DNA of 61,968 nt from Clostridia bacterium. GTDB lineage: Bacteria > Bacillota > Clostridia > Oscillospirales > Acutalibacteraceae. The stretch spans positions 1 through 61,968 of the forward strand of contig JAFWYB010000028.1 in the NCBI GenBank assembly GCA_017517865.1, given 5' to 3'. A program made the position numbers and the translations under genes. The notes beneath the pieces were generated by a model that saw nothing but the letters and a program-made list of their open reading frames with translations, was not told where the DNA came from and searched no databases. Positions 1 to 7,031 of this stretch are shown in pieces; positions within the stretch are counted from its first letter, which is position 1, and every line of letters begins with the position of its first letter.

Positions 1-43
1 AATCCCAAATGCACCACAACTCGAACATTTAAGATTCTTTGAA

Positions 44-149
44 GTTTAATGGGAGGAGATTTTTATTGTAGCAAGGCAAAAAGCGCAGGAAGGCTTGCGC
101 CTTTCAAGCCTTTTTAACGAAGCTACGGTGAAAATATACCCCATTAAAC
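44..149. ncRNA. Candidate structured RNA or DNA fold
   Basis: Four nested inverted repeats stack into one long imperfect rod. The outer 10-bp helix is 44-53 (GTTTAATGGG) with 140-149. Inside it are 68-72 with 122-126 (GTAGC/GCTAC), 73-77 with 108-112 (AAGGC/GCCTT), and 83-87 with 96-100 (GCGCA/TGCGC). Such nesting is unlikely in random intergenic DNA. I do not recognise the family. It could be a small RNA, an untranslated-region structure or the end of a mobile element. Strand is undetermined. Confidence 0.3.
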
Positions 150-211
150 CTTGTCATATCTACCCTTTGTCAGCTTGTGGTACTCCGAGAGGGCGAAAAA
201 AGGTCAAGTGC

Positions 212-250
212 AAAAGCTTAAGCGACACAACTTGATGTTGTGTCGCTTAA
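212..250 (-). terminator. Perfect 14-bp hairpin, possible terminator
   Basis: A perfect 14-bp inverted repeat (arms 218-231 and 237-250, 5-nt loop). Read on the minus strand it is followed by GCTTTT, so it could end minus-strand transcripts. The T-run is short, and the hairpin could instead be a mobile-element end. Confidence 0.4.
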
Positions 251-339
251 ATGTTGTGCATTAGTTTTGTAAAGCATATCAGCTATTATTTCTGATTTTC
301 TTCTTTTGCACGTTCTTGTGCGTTTATCGACAGTCTGAG

Positions 340-370
340 GCACCTTACTTTTCGGTAAGGTGCTATTTTA
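340..370. terminator. Hairpin just downstream of the DUF1893 gene
   Basis: Nine-bp stem (GCACCTTAC at 340-348 with 355-363) and a TTTTCG loop, directly after the stop codon of the minus-strand DUF1893 gene. The T-rich flank is on the plus-strand side, so on the minus strand it is only a weak terminator. Confidence 0.5.
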
Positions 371-811
371 TTTACCTTTCAGCTCACAAAGCTTATTTCT
401 GATTGCCCTGAGTGCTTCTTCGGGGGTATCAATATCAAGAACCGCACTTTCCATAGGGCAAAGTCCGGTGCCTGTTCTGTTTTTTATTGCGGGGACAGTG
501 TTTTCGCAGACATATTCAATGCCGTATTTTTCGAAAACCTTGATGGCGTGAAGGCTTGCCGTAACGGCAAAAACACTTTTTATACCAAGCAGTACGTAAA
601 TATAAGCGGCGGCCTTGCCTACGACCTTGTCTGCGGCACAGAAGCCGGAATAATCGTTTACGTCTTCAAAATATCTGAGCAGGGGAGCGACACCGCGTTC
701 CGTGCCGATAAAGACTTCGTTTTCCTTTTTAAGCACAACAGAAAGGTTTTTAGCTTTGAGAAAGAGGCTTGCCGTGAGAAGGTCATTATTGTTAAGAAGC
801 TTTATATCCAT
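368..811 (-). CDS. DUF1893 family protein
   Basis: About 147 residues. It matches the DUF1893 pattern: a central ADKVVGKAAA stretch with hydrophobic helices, then NRTGTGLCPMESAV near the end with a conserved cysteine. The family has a cytidine-deaminase-like fold as I recall, but no established reaction. I chose ATG 811 over the in-frame ATG at 835 because 811 has a GAGG ribosome site about 8 nt upstream and lies just after the stop of the aldo-keto reductase gene, whereas 835 would overlap that gene. The two genes are very probably co-transcribed. Confidence 0.8.
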   Translation of the reverse strand: MDIKLLNNNDLLTASLFLKAKNLSVVLKKENEVFIGTERGVAPLLRYFEDVNDYSGFCAADKVVGKAAAYIYVLLGIKSVFAVTASLHAIKVFEKYGIEYVCENTVPAIKNRTGTGLCPMESAVLDIDTPEEALRAIRNKLCELKGK

Positions 812-812
812 A

Positions 813-1934
813 TCAGAGCCTCGAGGTGAAATCATTCATCATTTCTGAAATTGCAATTTTCTGGGGGCATACATCCTCGCAGGCCTTACAGCCTATACAG
901 TCAGAAGGCTTAGAGCCGAGGGCGGAAATTTCAGAATCAACGGCTTCAGCAGAGAAGCAATGCTTGTTGTAAAGCTCTATTATGCGGGGAATTTCAAGCT
1001 GCTGAGGGCAGTATGTTACGCAGTAGCGGCAGGCAGTGCAGGGCAGAGCCTTCTTTTTCAGCATACCGTCGGCAATTGTCTGTAAGGTGTGCCATTCCTT
1101 TTTATTAAGGGGCTTTTCCTCACTGAAGGTGCGGATATTTTCTTCAAGCTGTCTGAAATCAGACATACCCGAAAGAGTAACTACAACCTCGGGGATTGAC
1201 TGAATGAATCTGAAGGCCCAGGCGGGTACGGTTTCGTCTTCGCGCAGCGCGGCGAGCGATTTTTCATATTTTTTATCGAGTGAAGCGAGCTTGCCTCCTC
1301 TTACGGGCTCCATAACCCACACGGGAATGTTATATTTTTTAAGTGCTTCAAGCTGACCCTTTGCATCCTGACCCTTCCAGTCAAGATAGTTAAGCTGTAC
1401 CTGGCAGAATTCCATATACTTTCCGTAAGCTTTTAGAAAACGGTTCAGGTCAGTCAGATTAGCGTGGGTGGAAAAGCCGAGATGTCTTATTCTGCCCTTT
1501 TCCTTCTGCTTTATGAGATATTCAACGTCGCCGTACTTTTTATCTGCATCAAGGTATGCGTCAATGTTTGAATCGCAGAGACTGTGAACGAGGTAAAAGT
1601 CAAAATAATCAGTCTGAAGCCGTTCAAGCTGTTTTTCAAAGATTTCCTCAGCCTTACCCATATTTTTTGCATCATAGCCGGGAAATTTTGTTGCAAGGTA
1701 AAAGGAGTCTCTGGGGTAATTGCTGAGTATCCTGCCCATAACAGGCTCAGATTTTCCGCTGTGGTAGCCCCAGGCGGTGTCAAAATAGTTTATGCCGTTG
1801 TCAAAGGCATACCTCACCATTTCGGCGGTTTTCTTTTCGTCAATTTTTGAGTCGATACCGAGTTTTGTCGGAAGTCGCATACAACCAAGACCGAGAGCCG
1901 AAAGCTTTTTACCCTTAAATTCCTTATAAATCAT
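813..1934 (-). CDS. Aldo/keto reductase with C-terminal 4Fe-4S domain
   Basis: 373 residues. The N-terminal ~280 form an aldo/keto reductase TIM barrel with the catalytic tetrad visible: Asp and Tyr in FDTAWGYH, Lys in LATKFP and His in LVHS. The last ~80 carry two Cys clusters, CTACRYCVTYCP and CIGCKACEDVCP, which would bind two [4Fe-4S] clusters. This architecture is common in anaerobes, where NAD(P)H or reduced clusters may drive carbonyl reduction; the substrate is unknown. Start ATG has GAGGTG upstream. The gene has its own sigma-A-like promoter overlapping the end of the phosphoesterase gene. Confidence 0.9.
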   Translation of the reverse strand: MIYKEFKGKKLSALGLGCMRLPTKLGIDSKIDEKKTAEMVRYAFDNGINYFDTAWGYHSGKSEPVMGRILSNYPRDSFYLATKFPGYDAKNMGKAEEIFEKQLERLQTDYFDFYLVHSLCDSNIDAYLDADKKYGDVEYLIKQKEKGRIRHLGFSTHANLTDLNRFLKAYGKYMEFCQVQLNYLDWKGQDAKGQLEALKKYNIPVWVMEPVRGGKLASLDKKYEKSLAALREDETVPAWAFRFIQSIPEVVVTLSGMSDFRQLEENIRTFSEEKPLNKKEWHTLQTIADGMLKKKALPCTACRYCVTYCPQQLEIPRIIELYNKHCFSAEAVDSEISALGSKPSDCIGCKACEDVCPQKIAISEMMNDFTSRL

Positions 1935-1967
1935 ATTTACACCTCAATAAAATTCTTTGTCAGAAAT

Positions 1968-1996
1968 ATTATACAACAAGCTATATTATAAATCAA
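1968..1996 (-). promoter_or_regulatory. Promoter of the aldo-keto reductase gene
   Basis: On the minus strand TTGATT, 17 nt, TATAAT. The -35 overlaps the last codons of the upstream phosphoesterase gene, so the reductase/DUF1893 pair can be transcribed independently. Confidence 0.7.
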
Positions 1997-2886
1997 GTCC
2001 CGTTCAGCACTGTCACAACAATCTCGGGTGTATTGAAAAGTCGGAACGGAATAACGCTGTTGCCGAGTCCTGCACTGACTATCATAACAGCTCCGTCCTC
2101 TTTGAACAGTCCCTTGTCGTACTCGGGAAACAAGCCCTGCCCGGGAGCAACAACCGCACCGATAAAGGGCAACCTTATCTGACCGGCGTGAGTGTGACCG
2201 CTGAGCACAAGACTGAAGCCGCATTCCATATAGTGTTCAAAATATTCGGGTCTGTGTGAAAGAAGAACAGTATAGGCTTTCTTTTCTGCCGAAAGCGTAT
2301 CAAGTGCAGAGAAAAACTCATTATCACCGCACATATCCGGGTCATCAACGCCGGCAAGAGTTATATGCTCATCACCGTGGAATATATCAACGCTTTGGTT
2401 TTCAAGTAAAACAGCACCCGAAGCCGCAAGACATTCTTTTAGCGTGAGATAATCACTTTCGTTAAGCCACGCCTCGTGATTACCGCTTACGTAATAAACG
2501 GGAGCAATTTCAACAGCACGGCGGACAAAATCTGTGGCTGTGTTGATATCTGTATGAGATGAATCAACAAGGTCACCGGTGATAACGATAATATCCGGCA
2601 GAGCCTTTTTCAGCCTTTCAATAAGCCTGCTGTTATTCTTGCCGAAGCGTGCATTATGTAAATCTGAAACCTGAGCAATACGAAATCCGTTGAAGCTTGT
2701 GGGCAGAGAATCAGCCGTAATGTTATATTCAGTGACCTTCAGCGAGGCAACACCGTGCAGAAGTACTGCAAAAAGAACAAGGAGAGTAACAGCACCGACC
2801 GAAAGAACAAGAACTCCCTTTTTCTTGGTTTTTCTGATATTTAAGGAAAATTTTCTGTGCTTTACCGGTAAATTATTGTCAGTCAT
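1993..2886 (-). CDS. Membrane-anchored metallophosphoesterase
   Basis: 297 residues. An N-terminal basic stretch is followed by one membrane segment (about residues 25-45), then a calcineurin-like phosphoesterase domain with all five metal-binding blocks: SDLH, GDLVD, GNHE, LSHRPE and GHTHAGQ. This matches the YkuE/YaeI-type membrane phosphoesterases, which face the outside or sit at the membrane. The substrate cannot be told from sequence; related proteins act on lipid or nucleotide phosphoesters. Start ATG follows GAGGTG, and a consensus promoter lies just upstream. Confidence 0.88.
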   Translation of the reverse strand: MTDNNLPVKHRKFSLNIRKTKKKGVLVLSVGAVTLLVLFAVLLHGVASLKVTEYNITADSLPTSFNGFRIAQVSDLHNARFGKNNSRLIERLKKALPDIIVITGDLVDSSHTDINTATDFVRRAVEIAPVYYVSGNHEAWLNESDYLTLKECLAASGAVLLENQSVDIFHGDEHITLAGVDDPDMCGDNEFFSALDTLSAEKKAYTVLLSHRPEYFEHYMECGFSLVLSGHTHAGQIRLPFIGAVVAPGQGLFPEYDKGLFKEDGAVMIVSAGLGNSVIPFRLFNTPEIVVTVLNGT

Positions 2887-2905
2887 AACATCACCTCACA
2901 AATAA

Positions 2906-2934
2906 AGTATAGCATAAACCAAGATGCTTTTCAA
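2906..2934 (-). promoter_or_regulatory. Promoter of the phosphoesterase gene
   Basis: Minus strand TTGAAA, 17 nt, TATACT, about 20 nt upstream of the start codon. Confidence 0.65.
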
Positions 2935-3198
2935 TCCTGGGGTGAATGAGGAGTACCAACCGGAAGTTGTCGCTTTGTTGTAAATGTTTGGTAAATATTC
3001 GTGTTTTATATGTTGCTTTTTAGAATTTAAGAGATTTATACAGTAAAGACCGAACTTTTACGGAAATAATGAAAAATAAGTTATTTACAAATAACAGTGA
3101 ACTGACCAAATAACACATTCAATGCTAAGGTTGCTTGTCTCCTCTAAAAGGAATCTTCTCTGTCAGGGGAGCCGTTTTGTGCCATCCTCACATCACAA
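2935..3198. other. AT-rich stretch, nothing recognised
   Basis: No ribosome site, RNA or convincing coding frame is visible. It separates the phosphoesterase promoter from the hairpin array and tRNA-derived repeats to its right. Confidence 0.5.
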
Positions 3199-3267
3199 GG
3201 CGAAGCCGTCATCACGCACTAAGTGCACACCACTACCGAAGGTAACATCACGTTTCGTTTGCGAAAC
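3199..3267. repeat. Array of four mini-hairpins with an 18-nt period
   Basis: Four short palindromes follow one another: GGC-GAA-GCC (3199-3207), GCAC-TAA-GTGC (3216-3226), TACC-GAA-GGTA (3234-3244) and GTTTCG-TTTG-CGAAAC (3252-3267). Their starts are 17, 18 and 18 nt apart. The spacers all resemble CATCAC (GTGATG on the other strand). Arm sequences differ while pairing is kept. The array abuts the tRNA-derived repeat at 3311. I do not know a named family for it. Confidence 0.6.
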
Positions 3268-3310
3268 ACATCGTTCCAAAAAATATCCTAGGAATTTTTT
3301 CCGAGGAATT

Positions 3311-3343
3311 TTTTGGTTGCGGAGACAGGATTTGAACCTGCAA
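3311..3343 (-). repeat. Duplicated 3' end of the initiator tRNA gene
   Basis: Thirty-three bases identical to 3527-3559, i.e. the T-arm, the 3' acceptor strand, CCA and four following A residues of the initiator tRNA gene. No 5' half of a tRNA accompanies it. It therefore forms a direct repeat with the real tRNA around an insert of about 183 bp, as an attachment-site or tandem-duplication footprint would. Confidence 0.8.
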
Positions 3344-3348
3344 AGGCC

Positions 3349-3445
3349 CTCTTGCGGTTCCCAAAATTTCTTTGTGCCTTGGAGCGGCACAGAAATTTTG
3401 ACCGCTGCGCCACAATCGCACTCCCTTCATCCGCCACCGGCGGCG
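3349..3445 (-). repeat. tRNA-linked hairpin element, copy A
   Basis: On the minus strand this 97-nt segment runs from CGCCGCCGGTGG to CCGCAAGAG and shares blocks with 18542-18635: CGCCGCCGGTGG, AGCGGTCAAAAT and ATTTTGGGAACCGCAAGAG. Positions 3354-3405 fold into a long hairpin: GCGGT/ACCGC, CAAAATTTCT/AGAAATTTTG, then GTGCC/GGCAC. The upper stem differs from copy B but stays paired. Function unknown; it lies between the complete initiator tRNA and the duplicated tRNA 3' end. Confidence 0.7.
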
Positions 3446-3494
3446 GTCGTGCTCTGCGCCCCGAGTTACACCCGTCGGTTGCAGTTATATGAAT

Positions 3495-3523
3495 AAAAAA
3501 GTACCCACCCTAAGGTGAGTACT
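3495..3523 (-). terminator. Terminator of the initiator tRNA gene
   Basis: Nine-bp stem (GTACTCACC pairing with GGTGGGTAC through one G-T) followed on the minus strand by six T residues, immediately after the tRNA. Confidence 0.85.
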
Positions 3524-3529
3524 TCGTTT

Positions 3530-3606
3530 TGGTTGCGGAGACAGGATTTGAACCTGCAACCTCCGGGTTATGAGCCCGACGAGCTACCGGGTTGCTCCAC
3601 TCCGCG
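3530..3606 (-). tRNA. Initiator tRNA-Met (CAT)
   Basis: A 77-nt cloverleaf with encoded CCA. The anticodon loop is CTCATAA (CAT). Initiator features are present: a C1-A72 mismatch at the end of the acceptor stem (CGCGGAG against CTCCGCA) and three consecutive G-C pairs next to the anticodon loop. A consensus promoter precedes it and a terminator follows. Confidence 0.95.
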
Positions 3607-3633
3607 ATATATCACTTTCTCAAGTGCTTAGTT

Positions 3634-3662
3634 ATTATACAACAAGCGCTCGAGAAAGTCAA
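3634..3662 (-). promoter_or_regulatory. Promoter of the initiator tRNA
   Basis: Minus strand TTGACT, 17 nt, TATAAT, with the -10 ending about 27 nt before the tRNA 5' end. Confidence 0.8.
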
Positions 3663-3689
3663 TATGTTTTTATAAAAAAGTTGAATTTT

Positions 3690-5684
3690 TTATTCGACAG
3701 CTTTTGCGGTTGTTTCAGCTTCAGAGGAGGGCTCTGTGCTTGGTTCGGTCGAAGGCTCAGTACTCGGCTCGGTCGAAGGCTCTGTGCTCGGCTGAGTTGT
3801 GGGCTCGGTTGAAGGCTCTGTACTCGGCTGAGTTGTCGGAGCTGTAGTTTCGGGCTCTGTAGTCTCAGGCTCTGTAGTTTCAGGTTCATCATAAACGTAA
3901 AGAATGATTTCGGTACCCTTTGAAGCGCCTGTGCCCGGCTCAATGCTCATATTTGATACTGTGTAACCGGTCTTGCCGTCGGGGTTGTCAATAATCTCCT
4001 TGCTGACACTGAAGCCTGCCTTTGTAAGTATTTTTACTGCCTCGTCATAGGGCTTACCGTATACGTCGGGCACGATTATTTCCGGCTGTCCCGTGCTTAC
4101 AGTCAGTATTATTCTTGTGTTGGCAATAACGCTTTCACCGGCGGTTATGCTCTGACGGATGATGCCGTTCTGTTCAACCTTTTCACTTGCCTCACTTCTG
4201 AATTCAATAATGAAGCTTTTGTTGAAATCCTCGTTGGCTTCAATTTCTTCTTTGGTGAATTTTGTGAAATCGGGTACTGTGATGTATTCGATACTGTTCT
4301 GAGGAAGACTGTTGTCGCCGGGCCCGGGGGTATTGCTTTCATCGTCGTCCGCGTTCATGGGAAGGAAGGTGATGGGGGCAAGTATGTCGTCAAGAAGAGG
4401 TACTTCGATTTTGCTGTGAAGCACAGTTGCATAAAGAACAACGAAAAGAATGAAGCATATAATCACAACTGCAAGACAGGTGAGTGCGCCGAGTGCAGGC
4501 AGGGGAAGGTTAAACTGTGAAAGACGTGATGCTTTTTCTTTTGCTTCACCGTATTCCTCATAGCCTTCGTAATCGGGCTCGTCTGCTGTATGTTCAATAT
4601 GAGCCTCATCGGTTTTGGCCGGTGACGGCGGGGGGGTAAAGGCGACCGTCTCCTCCTGCGAGGGCGCTGTTTTTGCTCTTGCCGCAGACCGTGATTTTGG
4701 GGCGGCTGCAGGTGTTGCAGGCCGTGTTGCCGTGCCGTTGCTTTTGATAAGTGACATAAGCTCGTCAACTCTGCCTATGCGGTCGGCAGGCTCAACTGCA
4801 AGTGAGCGTATAAAAGCCTCCTTAAGCTGTGCGGGTATAGTCTGGGCAACGGAAGAGGGTATTGAAAGCTTACTGTTTTCAACTCTTTCAGGAGCTCTTT
4901 TAAGCACCGTTCCCGTTACAGCGTAGTACATAACAGCCATTACCGAATATATGTCCGACTGTGCTCTTGCCGTACCTCCCTGATAGAGCTCAATGGGGGA
5001 GAAGCCTGATACGGGCTTCATGGCAAGCTCGGGAATATCCGAGCGGCACTGAGGTATTGAAAAACCGGTGAGATTGAGTCTGCCGTCTGCACCTACATGT
5101 ACGGTGGAGGGTGTGATGCTGCCGTGAATGATGCCTGCATTGTGCAGAAGCTTGAGAGCATTGAGCATAGGAGAGAAAGCGGATACGGCCTTTGCGGCTG
5201 AAAGAGGCTTTCTTGTCTTTGCAAAGTAGTCCTTTAACGCAACGGTATCCTTGTGGGTATATACTGCGTAAGCGGTGTTATTGTCGCTGAAAATATCGGT
5301 CACTTCAGGGATACAGCGGATATCGTCAAACATTCTGATTCCTCGCCAAAGGCTGAGGAAGCTCTCAAGACATCCTTCGTAAAGTGCCTCTTTTTCACTG
5401 TCATAAATAACCGTACCGAAATTATCTCTTGAAGCCATTTTAGCCGGATAGAATTCGCATATATTGACAGTCTGCTCCGTTTCCTTATCAAGGGCAATAT
5501 AAGTAACGCTGTCGTTAGCTGAGCTTATCGCCTTGCCGATAAGATATCTGTCTGCGATAAGAGTACCCTGGCTGATATATGAAGCCTTGTTATTTACACC
5601 GGTGCTGTAATGACAGTGAGGGCAGATGATTGCCTGGTCATCGAGGGGCTTCATACAGCCCATACAGTAACGTTTGTCAGACAT
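3690..5684 (-). CDS. Zinc-ribbon / PASTA protein with a degenerate kinase domain
   Basis: 664 residues. Order: N-terminal zinc ribbon (CMGC...CPHC, residues 8-24), a Ser/Thr-kinase-like domain (about 45-320), a low-complexity linker, one membrane segment (about 395-420), two extracellular PASTA-type repeats (about 465-600) and a Thr/Glu/Pro/Ser tail of repeated TEPS units. PASTA kinases sense cell-wall muropeptides or lipid II. Here the key kinase residues look replaced: VNICEFYP has no VAIK lysine, HGSITPSTV replaces the HRD loop, and LTGFS replaces DFG. It is therefore probably a pseudokinase or scaffold rather than an active enzyme. It has its own promoter. Confidence 0.8.
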   Translation of the reverse strand: MSDKRYCMGCMKPLDDQAIICPHCHYSTGVNNKASYISQGTLIADRYLIGKAISSANDSVTYIALDKETEQTVNICEFYPAKMASRDNFGTVIYDSEKEALYEGCLESFLSLWRGIRMFDDIRCIPEVTDIFSDNNTAYAVYTHKDTVALKDYFAKTRKPLSAAKAVSAFSPMLNALKLLHNAGIIHGSITPSTVHVGADGRLNLTGFSIPQCRSDIPELAMKPVSGFSPIELYQGGTARAQSDIYSVMAVMYYAVTGTVLKRAPERVENSKLSIPSSVAQTIPAQLKEAFIRSLAVEPADRIGRVDELMSLIKSNGTATRPATPAAAPKSRSAARAKTAPSQEETVAFTPPPSPAKTDEAHIEHTADEPDYEGYEEYGEAKEKASRLSQFNLPLPALGALTCLAVVIICFILFVVLYATVLHSKIEVPLLDDILAPITFLPMNADDDESNTPGPGDNSLPQNSIEYITVPDFTKFTKEEIEANEDFNKSFIIEFRSEASEKVEQNGIIRQSITAGESVIANTRIILTVSTGQPEIIVPDVYGKPYDEAVKILTKAGFSVSKEIIDNPDGKTGYTVSNMSIEPGTGASKGTEIILYVYDEPETTEPETTEPETTAPTTQPSTEPSTEPTTQPSTEPSTEPSTEPSTEPSTEPSSEAETTAKAVE

Positions 5685-5719
5685 TGAACATTCCTCCGTG
5701 TTGTTTATTTCGACAATAC

Positions 5720-5748
5720 ATTATATAAAAAAAGAGGATAAAAGTCAA
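5720..5748 (-). promoter_or_regulatory. Promoter of the PASTA pseudokinase gene
   Basis: Minus strand TTGACT, 17 nt, TATAAT, about 35 nt upstream of the ATG, which itself has GGAGGA. Confidence 0.75.
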
Positions 5749-5778
5749 GCAAAGCAGACTTTTGTCCTCTTACCGAGT

Positions 5779-6577
5779 TTATTTGCCCGAATAAAGCATA
5801 CCTACAACTCTGTTTCTTACCGAACAGGGGAAGGTTTTACACATAACGCTCAGAAGCTTGTATACACTGCCTATGGCATATACGGGCTTCACCTTCTTTT
5901 TCAGTGCTATTTTTGCTATGTAATCACCTGCGGTTTCCGGCTTCATACCTTTCTGCTCGTCTCTTTCCATACCGGCAACGCTTTTTGATATTCTTCCGCC
6001 GTAAACGTCGTCTCCCGCTGCAGACTTTTTTCGTGCACTTGTAAATTCCGTGCATATATCTCCGGGCTCAACGGCTGTAACGCTTATACCGAAGTGCCGT
6101 ACTTCGTTTGCAAGACAGCTTGTATAAGACTCCAGGGCGGCCTTTGATGCTGAGTAATATGTCTGAAACGGTATGTGAGCAACAGCGGCAACGGAGCTTA
6201 TATTTACAATTCTGCCGCTTTTGTTTTCTCTCATAAAGGGAAGAACTGCCTTGGTTGTGTTTGCTGCGCCGAAGAAGTTGACATCAAACTGTTTTTTTTG
6301 CATCGCAAAGCTCTGTAAATTCTACCGCCCCCGAAATGCCGAAGCCTGCACAGTTGATTAGAATATCAATTCTGCCCTCTGCATCAATAACCTGTGCCAC
6401 TGCAGTGCGCAGCTGAGCCTCGTCGGTAACATCGGCGGTTATGTGGGTAATTCCCTCGTTAGGTATATTTCTGCGGCTGAACTCGTATACTCTGCAGCCC
6501 TTGTCTTTCAGTGCAGTTGCGGCGTATCTTCCTATGCCTGAGCTGCCGCCCGTAACTATTGCAATTTTTTCTTTCAT
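5779..6577 (-). pseudogene. SDR-family oxidoreductase, frameshifted
   Basis: A classical short-chain dehydrogenase/reductase split in two frames. The 5' part (start ATG 6577, AAGGAG upstream) has the NAD(P) motif TGGSSGIG and NCAGFG. The 3' part has NISS, the YYSASK active site and a typical C-terminus. The break is in a run of eight A residues (6292-6299). With seven A residues the frame would read continuously AKKQFDVNFFGAANTTK, normal for the family. The first frame ends two codons past the run. It may be a sequencing error, a true pseudogene, or a site where slippage restores some full-length protein. Confidence 0.8.
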
Positions 6578-6600
6578 AGTCAATACACTCCTTTTCATCA

Positions 6601-6629
6601 ATTTTAGTCTAAATTTTAAATAAAGTCAA
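6601..6629 (-). promoter_or_regulatory. Promoter of the SDR gene
   Basis: Minus strand TTGACT, 17 nt, TAAAAT, about 24 nt upstream of the start codon. Confidence 0.7.
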
Positions 6630-6655
6630 ATATATGGAAAAAAAGTAATTCAATA

Positions 6656-6664
6656 TGATATAAT
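6656..6664 (+). promoter_or_regulatory. Extended -10 promoter of the Dabb gene
   Basis: TG-A-TATAAT, an extended -10, 22 nt before the start codon. No good -35 is visible, consistent with extended -10 use. Confidence 0.5.
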
Positions 6665-6686
6665 AAAAGCCGAAAGGGGTGTTTTT

Positions 6687-6989
6687 ATGATAAAACATAT
6701 AGTTTTGTGGAAATTCAAGGATTTTGCCGAGGGTAAAAGCAAACAGGAAAACATAATTAAAGTCAAATCTATGCTTGAAGCATTGCCTGAAAAAATTGAT
6801 TATATCCGACAAATGGAGGTTAAAATCAATGTTAACATAAAAGATGGAATGTATGATGCAATGCTTATAAGTGCGTTTGACAGTATAGAGGATGTCAACA
6901 GCTACAGAATACATCCGGAGCACAAAAAAATATCTGAATTTGTAGCGCTTATCAGAGAAAGCAGAGCAAGTGTGGATTACGAAGAATAA
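6687..6989 (+). CDS. Dabb (stress-responsive alpha/beta barrel) protein
   Basis: 100 residues, the usual length for this family. It begins MIKHIVLWKFK and contains the pattern of alternating strands and helices ending in HPEHKKISEFV typical of Dabb domains, which form dimeric alpha/beta barrels. Members range from plant stress proteins to small polyketide cyclases; bacterial single-domain forms have no assigned reaction. It is a single-gene unit, divergent from the SDR gene and convergent with the GDPD gene. Start ATG follows AAGGGG. Confidence 0.85.
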   Translation: MIKHIVLWKFKDFAEGKSKQENIIKVKSMLEALPEKIDYIRQMEVKINVNIKDGMYDAMLISAFDSIEDVNSYRIHPEHKKISEFVALIRESRASVDYEE

Positions 6990-6992
6990 AAT

Positions 6993-7026
6993 AAAGACCG
7001 CGGCTTATAAGCAAACCGCGGCCTTT
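6993..7026. terminator. Bidirectional terminator between Dabb and GDPD genes
   Basis: Inverted repeat AAAG-a-CCGCGG (6993-7003) with CCGCGG-c-CTTT (7016-7025) between two convergent genes; T-rich on both strands. Confidence 0.7.
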
Positions 7027-7031
7027 GTGAT

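Larger units (their letters stand above)
1..367. other. Left-edge stretch without a recognised gene
   Basis: No supported coding region lies here. A reading frame open at the left edge on the plus strand ends with a stop at 49-51 (last residues NPKCTTTRTFKIL); it could be the tail of a gene outside the window, but nothing confirms it. The rest holds a multi-helix foldable segment (44-149) and two hairpins (218-250 and 340-363), listed separately. Confidence 0.5.

Noticed and set aside
3199-3267. CRISPR array
   Set aside because: The period is only 18 nt, the conserved part is about 6 nt and no cas genes are near.
3344-3450. A second tRNA gene ending at the duplicated initiator tRNA 3' end
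   Set aside because: The acceptor 3' strand (CTCCGCA) has no matching 5' strand and the central part forms one long hairpin instead of a cloverleaf.
3122-3496. Open frame of 124 codons on the plus strand
   Set aside because: It runs through the hairpin array, the duplicated tRNA end and the tRNA-linked element, has no ribosome site and no protein-like composition.
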